NCBI GenBank assembly: GCA_016208805.1
Contig: JACQXL010000048.1
Span: forward strand, 8,496 to 16,568
Reading direction: 5' to 3'
DNA: 8,073 bases
Source of the DNA: Planctomycetota bacterium
GTDB taxonomy: Bacteria; Planctomycetota; MHYJ01; JACQXL01
Shown: positions 5,443-8,073 of the stretch, piece after piece
How positions within the stretch are numbered: position 1 is the stretch's first letter
How the letters are laid out: each line of letters starts with the position of its first letter
The notes under the pieces: model-generated
What the model saw: only the letters and a program-made list of their open reading frames with translations
The model's database searches: none
Told to the model about the DNA's origin: nothing
Translations under genes and position numbers: made by a program

Positions 5443-6414
5443 ATGACAAACCCCATTTTAGTATTTGCCGAGACTCAGGACAGCAAACTGAAGAAATCCG
5501 CCATTGAGGTCATCTCCGAGGCCAAACGCCAGTCTGATAATCTCAAGGCCGAGGTGGTCGCGATGCTCATCGGCTCCGGTGTTGAACCGTTGGCCAAGGA
5601 TGCCGCCTCATACGGCGCGGCTAAAGTAATCATAATTGACGGCCCTGATTTCAAATCGTACACCACCGGCGCGTATACCCAGGCGCTGATGGCCGCGGTG
5701 GAAAAGACCAAACCGCAGGCAATTATTCTTTCGGCTACGTCAAACGGCAAGGACCTGGCCGGCAGTGTCGCGGCTGAACTCAAAACCACGGCCGCGCAGG
5801 ATTGTATTAGTTTAACATACGATAACGCATTTGTCGCGCGTAAACCGGTCTATGCCGGCAAGGCCATCATCACCGTAAAGATTGCCAAACAGCCGGCCGT
5901 AATTACCCTGAGGCCTAAGGTGTTCCCAGCATCCGCGCCGGATGCGTCAAAGAGCGTATCTACTGAGAAACTGCCGGTCGCGTTATCAGCCGACAGCAAA
6001 CGGGTAACGGTAAAAGAGACCGTGGCGGCCGCCAAGGGCAAGGTCAGTTTGACCGAGGCCGATATCATCGTCTCCGGCGGACGCGGTATGAAAGGGCCGG
6101 AGAACTTTAAGATACTTGAGGAGTTGGCCGGAGTGGTCAGCGCCGCGGTCGGCGCCTCGCGCGCCGCGGTGGATTCCGGCTGGCGGACGCACGATGACCA
6201 GGTCGGCCAGACCGGCAAGACCGTCTGCCCGACGCTCTATGTCGCCTGCGGCATCTCCGGCGCCATCCAGCACCTGGCCGGGATGTCGTCCTCAAAATAT
6301 ATCGTGGCCATCAACAAGGACCCCGAGGCGCCGATATTCAAGGTGGCCAACTACGGCGTGGTGGGCGATTTGTTTGAGGTCGTGCCGGCGTTGTGCAAAG
6401 AGTTGAAAAAGTAA
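5443..6414 (+). CDS. etfA: Electron transfer flavoprotein alpha subunit
   Basis: This 323-residue protein is the FAD-binding partner of EtfB. The N-terminal half is the ETF domain (ILVFAE at 5-10, then an alternating alpha/beta pattern). The C-terminal half holds the FAD-binding signatures in order: SGGRGMKGPEN (211-221), GASRAAVDSGW (237-247), QVGQTGKTV (253-261), CGISGAIQHLAGM (269-281) and INKDPEAPIF (290-299). Length and motif order are normal and nothing appears missing. It lies directly after etfB, the usual order, and has a strong ribosome binding site. No acyl-CoA dehydrogenase or ETF-quinone oxidoreductase is seen in the window, so the electron donor and acceptor are open. The flavin reductase and rubredoxin further along the same strand are possible partners, but this is inference. 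Repeat B1 begins at the first base after its stop. Confidence 0.96.
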   Translation: MTNPILVFAETQDSKLKKSAIEVISEAKRQSDNLKAEVVAMLIGSGVEPLAKDAASYGAAKVIIIDGPDFKSYTTGAYTQALMAAVEKTKPQAIILSATSNGKDLAGSVAAELKTTAAQDCISLTYDNAFVARKPVYAGKAIITVKIAKQPAVITLRPKVFPASAPDASKSVSTEKLPVALSADSKRVTVKETVAAAKGKVSLTEADIIVSGGRGMKGPENFKILEELAGVVSAAVGASRAAVDSGWRTHDDQVGQTGKTVCPTLYVACGISGAIQHLAGMSSSKYIVAINKDPEAPIFKVANYGVVGDLFEVVPALCKELKK

Positions 6415-6472
6415 ACGGATTAAACAGATTTAACGGATTATTTATCAGTTTCATCCGCTTAATCCGTGTACT
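6415..6472 (+). repeat. Intergenic repeat family B, copy B1
   Basis: ACGGATTAA (6415-6423) is a perfect inverted match to TTAATCCGT (6459-6467). Nonamer-like units (ACGGATTAA, ACAGATTTA, ACGGATTAT) run from the left. The element ends with AATCCGTGTACT (6461-6472), shared exactly with B2 and B3. It starts at the first base after the etfA stop and ends 6 nt before the VanZ-like start. Confidence 0.8.
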
Positions 6473-6478
6473 ATAACA

Positions 6479-6856
6479 ATGGTTCATTTCCTCAAATACT
6501 GGTTCCCACCCATTGCTTATGCCGGGCTCATCTTTTTCCTATCCAGCCGGCAGTTGCCGCAGATGCCGGTATCAATCCCGTATTTTGATAAACCGGTCCA
6601 TCTGGTGGAATATGCGATTCTGGCAATGCTTTTATACCGCACATTTATGAATTCTGTCCGGGTGCGGAAATCAGCCGCGGCACTCAGTATTGTCCTGACA
6701 ATCTTATACGGCTTCTCGGATGAACTGCACCAGTTCTACGTGCCGGGCCGGCAGATAAGCGAATGGGATTTCCTGTTTGATACGATTGGGGCGGCGGTCG
6801 ACGTGCTGATTATGAGGCGCCTTTTCACCACAAAGACACAAAGCACACAAAGATAA
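6479..6856 (+). CDS. VanZ-like family membrane protein
   Basis: This 125-residue protein has about four membrane helices (near 8-22, 43-57, 66-79 and 98-114) and the VanZ-like signature spread across them: DKPVHLVEYAILA (37-49), DELHQFYVPGR (81-91) and D97 in the loop before the last helix. VanZ itself gives low-level teicoplanin resistance. Most relatives in genomes are uncharacterised small envelope proteins, so no resistance role should be assumed here. The start is ATG 6479, 6 nt after repeat B1, with no Shine-Dalgarno. The last nine residues (TTKTQSTQR) and the TAA stop are encoded by repeat C2, so the natural end was probably shorter or different. It sits between etfA and a small membrane protein gene. 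Confidence 0.85.
   Translation: MVHFLKYWFPPIAYAGLIFFLSSRQLPQMPVSIPYFDKPVHLVEYAILAMLLYRTFMNSVRVRKSAAALSIVLTILYGFSDELHQFYVPGRQISEWDFLFDTIGAAVDVLIMRRLFTTKTQSTQR
6826..6856 (+). repeat. Family C repeat half-copy C2, coding for the VanZ-like C-terminus
   Basis: CACCACAAAGACACAAAG followed by CACACAAAGATAA matches the left arm of C1 and the reverse complement of its right arm. Only one arm is present. It is read in frame as the last residues and stop of the VanZ-like gene and ends 5 nt before the next start codon. Confidence 0.75.
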
Positions 6857-6861
6857 ATTTC

Positions 6862-7187
6862 ATGATACGAACCATCACCATCATATATGCGGTCTTGTTT
6901 ATTATCGCCATCGCATTGATGCCGCACGCCACGACGGCCTTCTATGCCGGCAAGGCATCGGTCTCCTATTTCGGGCTGGGACTGTTCACGGCCGGGCTGG
7001 TTATTCTCATCAGCATTATCAGTTCAACCTTCATCGTTATCAAACGGTTGGAAGAGGAATTCCAGAGCCTGCTGGGCAACCTCAAGACGGGTGAGATTAT
7101 CATCATCGCTTTGCTAAGCTTGCGCCGATTACCGTCCATATGGTTGTTAACATGGTCAACCTGTGGAGAATAACGAAAGAACAGTAA
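6862..7187 (+). pseudogene. Small two-helix membrane protein with a probable frameshift near the 3' end
   Basis: I do not recognise the family. The unbroken frame runs from ATG 6862 to TAA 7171-7173 (103 residues). It has two clear hydrophobic helices (about 4-22 and 36-58) followed by a charged stretch IKRLEEEFQSLLGNLKTGE. After that the frame turns into LLSLRRLPSIWLLTWSTCGE, which looks like non-native sequence. From 7095 another frame reads DYHHRFAKLAPITVHMVVNMVNLWRITKEQ and stops at TAA 7185-7187, exactly where repeat B2 begins, as the repeats do after the etfA stop. One extra base near 7095 would join the two parts into a protein of about 108 residues. This may be a sequencing or assembly error or a true mutation. 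It follows the VanZ-like stop by 5 nt. No Shine-Dalgarno is visible. Confidence 0.55.
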
Positions 7188-7224
7188 GCGGATTAAACGG
7201 ATTAATCAGATAAATCCGTGTACT
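7188..7224 (+). repeat. Intergenic repeat family B, copy B2 (short)
   Basis: GCGGATTAAACGGATTAATC is followed by AGATAAATCCGTGTACT. It is a shortened copy lacking the middle of B1 and B3, but with the same beginning and the same last 12 nt (7213-7224). It ends 4 nt before the next ATG. Confidence 0.75.
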
Positions 7225-7228
7225 TAAA

Positions 7229-7741
7229 ATGAATCAGAAAACATTACATAAAATAACCTACGGAATGTATATAGTCTGCGCCAAGAAGGACGGCAGGTCC
7301 AACGGCCAGATTGCCAATACCGTATTCCATCTGACATCGGAACCGGCCACCATCGCGGTGAGCATCAATAAGAAGAACCTGACCCACGAATATATAGAGG
7401 CCGGCAAGGTGTTTACCGTTTCAATACTGTCCAGGGAGACGCCGATGAAGTTCATCGGCACGTTCGGGTTCAAATGCGGTCGGGATATCAATAAGTTTGA
7501 GAATGTTAAATGCAAGAATGGCGTAACCGGCGTGCCAATCGTATTGGATAATACGCTCGGTTATCTGGAGGCCGAGGTCATCAGCAGTCTTGATGTCGGC
7601 ACGCACACGGTCTTTGCCGGCCGGGTGGTTGATGCGGAAATTACGAGTGATGCCGAACCTATGACCTACGCATATTATCACGAGGTCAAGGGCGGCAAAT
7701 CGCCCCAGACCGCGCCGACTTATATCAAGGATGCCCGGTAA
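7229..7741 (+). CDS. Flavin reductase-like FMN-binding protein (Hrb N-terminal type)
   Basis: This 170-residue protein belongs to the flavin reductase-like split-barrel family that binds FMN. Recognisable parts are KITYGMYIVCAKK (8-20), NGQIANTVFHLTSEP (25-39), IAVSINKKNLTHEYI (42-56), FGFKCGRDINKF (79-90), GTHTVFAGRVVDAE (124-137) and MTYAYYHEVKGGKSPQTAPTY (145-165). From memory, this pattern is that of the N-terminal domain of high-molecular-weight rubredoxin (Hrb) and related flavoprotein-rubredoxin fusions in anaerobes. There it passes electrons from NAD(P)H through FMN to rubredoxin. Here the chain ends just after APTYIKDAR, where the fusions continue into a linker and rubredoxin. The rubredoxin is instead a separate gene 77 nt downstream. 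The start is ATG 7229 with no Shine-Dalgarno; repeat B2 ends 4 nt upstream. Confidence 0.88.
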   Translation: MNQKTLHKITYGMYIVCAKKDGRSNGQIANTVFHLTSEPATIAVSINKKNLTHEYIEAGKVFTVSILSRETPMKFIGTFGFKCGRDINKFENVKCKNGVTGVPIVLDNTLGYLEAEVISSLDVGTHTVFAGRVVDAEITSDAEPMTYAYYHEVKGGKSPQTAPTYIKDAR

Positions 7742-7745
7742 GTAA

Positions 7746-7803
7746 GCGGATTAAACTGATTTAACGGATTATTTATCAGCTTTATCAGCTAAATCCGTGT
7801 ACT
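7746..7803 (+). repeat. Intergenic repeat family B, copy B3
   Basis: GCGGATTAAACTGATTTAAC and GGATTATTTATCAGC closely follow B1, and the last 12 nt (7792-7803) are identical to B1 and B2. It lies between the flavin reductase-like gene and rubredoxin, starting 4 nt after the stop and ending 15 nt before the next ATG. Confidence 0.8.
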
Positions 7804-7806
7804 AAA

Positions 7807-7813
7807 AAGGAGG
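7807..7813 (+). promoter_or_regulatory. Strong Shine-Dalgarno for rubredoxin
   Basis: AAGGAGG lies 5 nt before ATG 7819-7821, immediately after repeat B3. It supports the start of this very short gene. Confidence 0.8.
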
Positions 7814-7818
7814 CTAAG

Positions 7819-7977
7819 ATGCAAAAATACAAATGCACCCTCTGCGAATACATCTACGACCCGGCCACGGGCGACCCGGACACCGGCGTCCAGCCCGGCA
7901 CGCCGTTTAACGACATCCCGGACGACTGGCGCTGTCCGCTCTGCGGGGCGGATAAGTCGGCCTTTGAACCCATTTAG
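7819..7977 (+). CDS. Rubredoxin
   Basis: A 52-residue protein of normal rubredoxin length. The iron site is complete: C6-x2-C9 in CTLCEYIYDP and C39-x2-C42 in CPLCGADKSAFE. The GDPDTGVQPGTPFNDIPDDW stretch (18-37) also matches the family. One iron is held by four cysteine sulphurs, making a one-electron carrier in the cytoplasm. In anaerobes it feeds oxygen- or NO-reducing flavodiiron proteins, rubrerythrin and similar enzymes. The gene directly follows the flavin reductase-like gene, the probable electron donor; together they resemble Hrb split into two chains. The stop is TAG 7975-7977. The identification is secure; the in vivo partner is inferred. Confidence 0.97.
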   Translation: MQKYKCTLCEYIYDPATGDPDTGVQPGTPFNDIPDDWRCPLCGADKSAFEPI

Positions 7978-8073
7978 AAACCACAGACCCGCCTAAGGCT
8001 AATGGCAGTGACTTAAGACGCCTCTGCATAGCTTACCTCCACAAATAGTCCTCCCTTAGGTAATCCGGTTCGT

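Noticed and set aside
6479..6856. Glycopeptide (teicoplanin) resistance gene vanZ
   Set aside because: Only the broad VanZ-like family signature is present, with no other van genes nearby. Most members of this family have no known resistance role.
7978..8073. Possible tRNA-Leu fragment or intron-split tRNA (GACTTAAG near 8010 and GGTTCG at the right edge)
   Set aside because: The bases around the would-be TAA anticodon do not form a five-pair stem, and no D-arm or acceptor stem is recognisable. The 7-nt inverted pair CCTAAGG (7992-7998) and CCTTAGG (8054-8060) with a 55-nt loop is too weak to call. I see nothing supported in this stretch.

Overview
The window holds parts of two divergent gene blocks from a bacterium. 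GC content looks moderate by eye, codon use is GC-leaning, and TGA acts as a stop. Type-2 PyrF, a MraY/WecA-like transferase with an NxxNxxDxxD motif, ETF, and a flavin reductase plus rubredoxin suggest an anaerobic or facultative environmental bacterium. The abundance of small intergenic repeats resembles uncultured Planctomycetota and related metagenome-derived lineages. This placement is a low-confidence inference; no marker gene settles it.

Layout. The minus-strand block reads from about 4421 down to 1. It holds hflX (ribosome-associated GTPase, disrupted here by a deletion and frameshift), pyrF (orotidine-5'-phosphate decarboxylase), a wecA/tagO-like undecaprenyl-phosphate sugar-1-phosphate transferase, and the N-terminal part of an O-antigen ligase/polymerase-like membrane protein that runs off the left edge. 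The last two fit surface-polysaccharide synthesis. The plus-strand block (4562-7977) holds etfB, etfA, a VanZ-like membrane protein, a small membrane protein with a probable frameshift, a flavin-reductase-like flavoprotein and rubredoxin. The last pair looks like a two-gene version of high-molecular-weight rubredoxin (Hrb). With ETF it forms a plausible electron-transfer module. The last 96 bases hold nothing I can name.

The most striking feature is the repeats. All nine gene junctions are occupied by a small palindromic or tandem repeat of one of four families, here called A to D. Each ends about 4-16 nt before the next start codon. The A and B copies lie in the same orientation relative to the downstream gene. 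Three genes (hflX, pyrF, vanZ-like) take their stop codon and last residues from such a repeat. A separate 27-nt palindromic element lies inside two unrelated coding sequences (etfB and the O-antigen ligase-like gene), in opposite orientations and different reading frames, without breaking either. This recalls the protein-coding palindromic elements of Rickettsia. A four-unit heptamer repeat also lies inside the O-antigen ligase-like gene.
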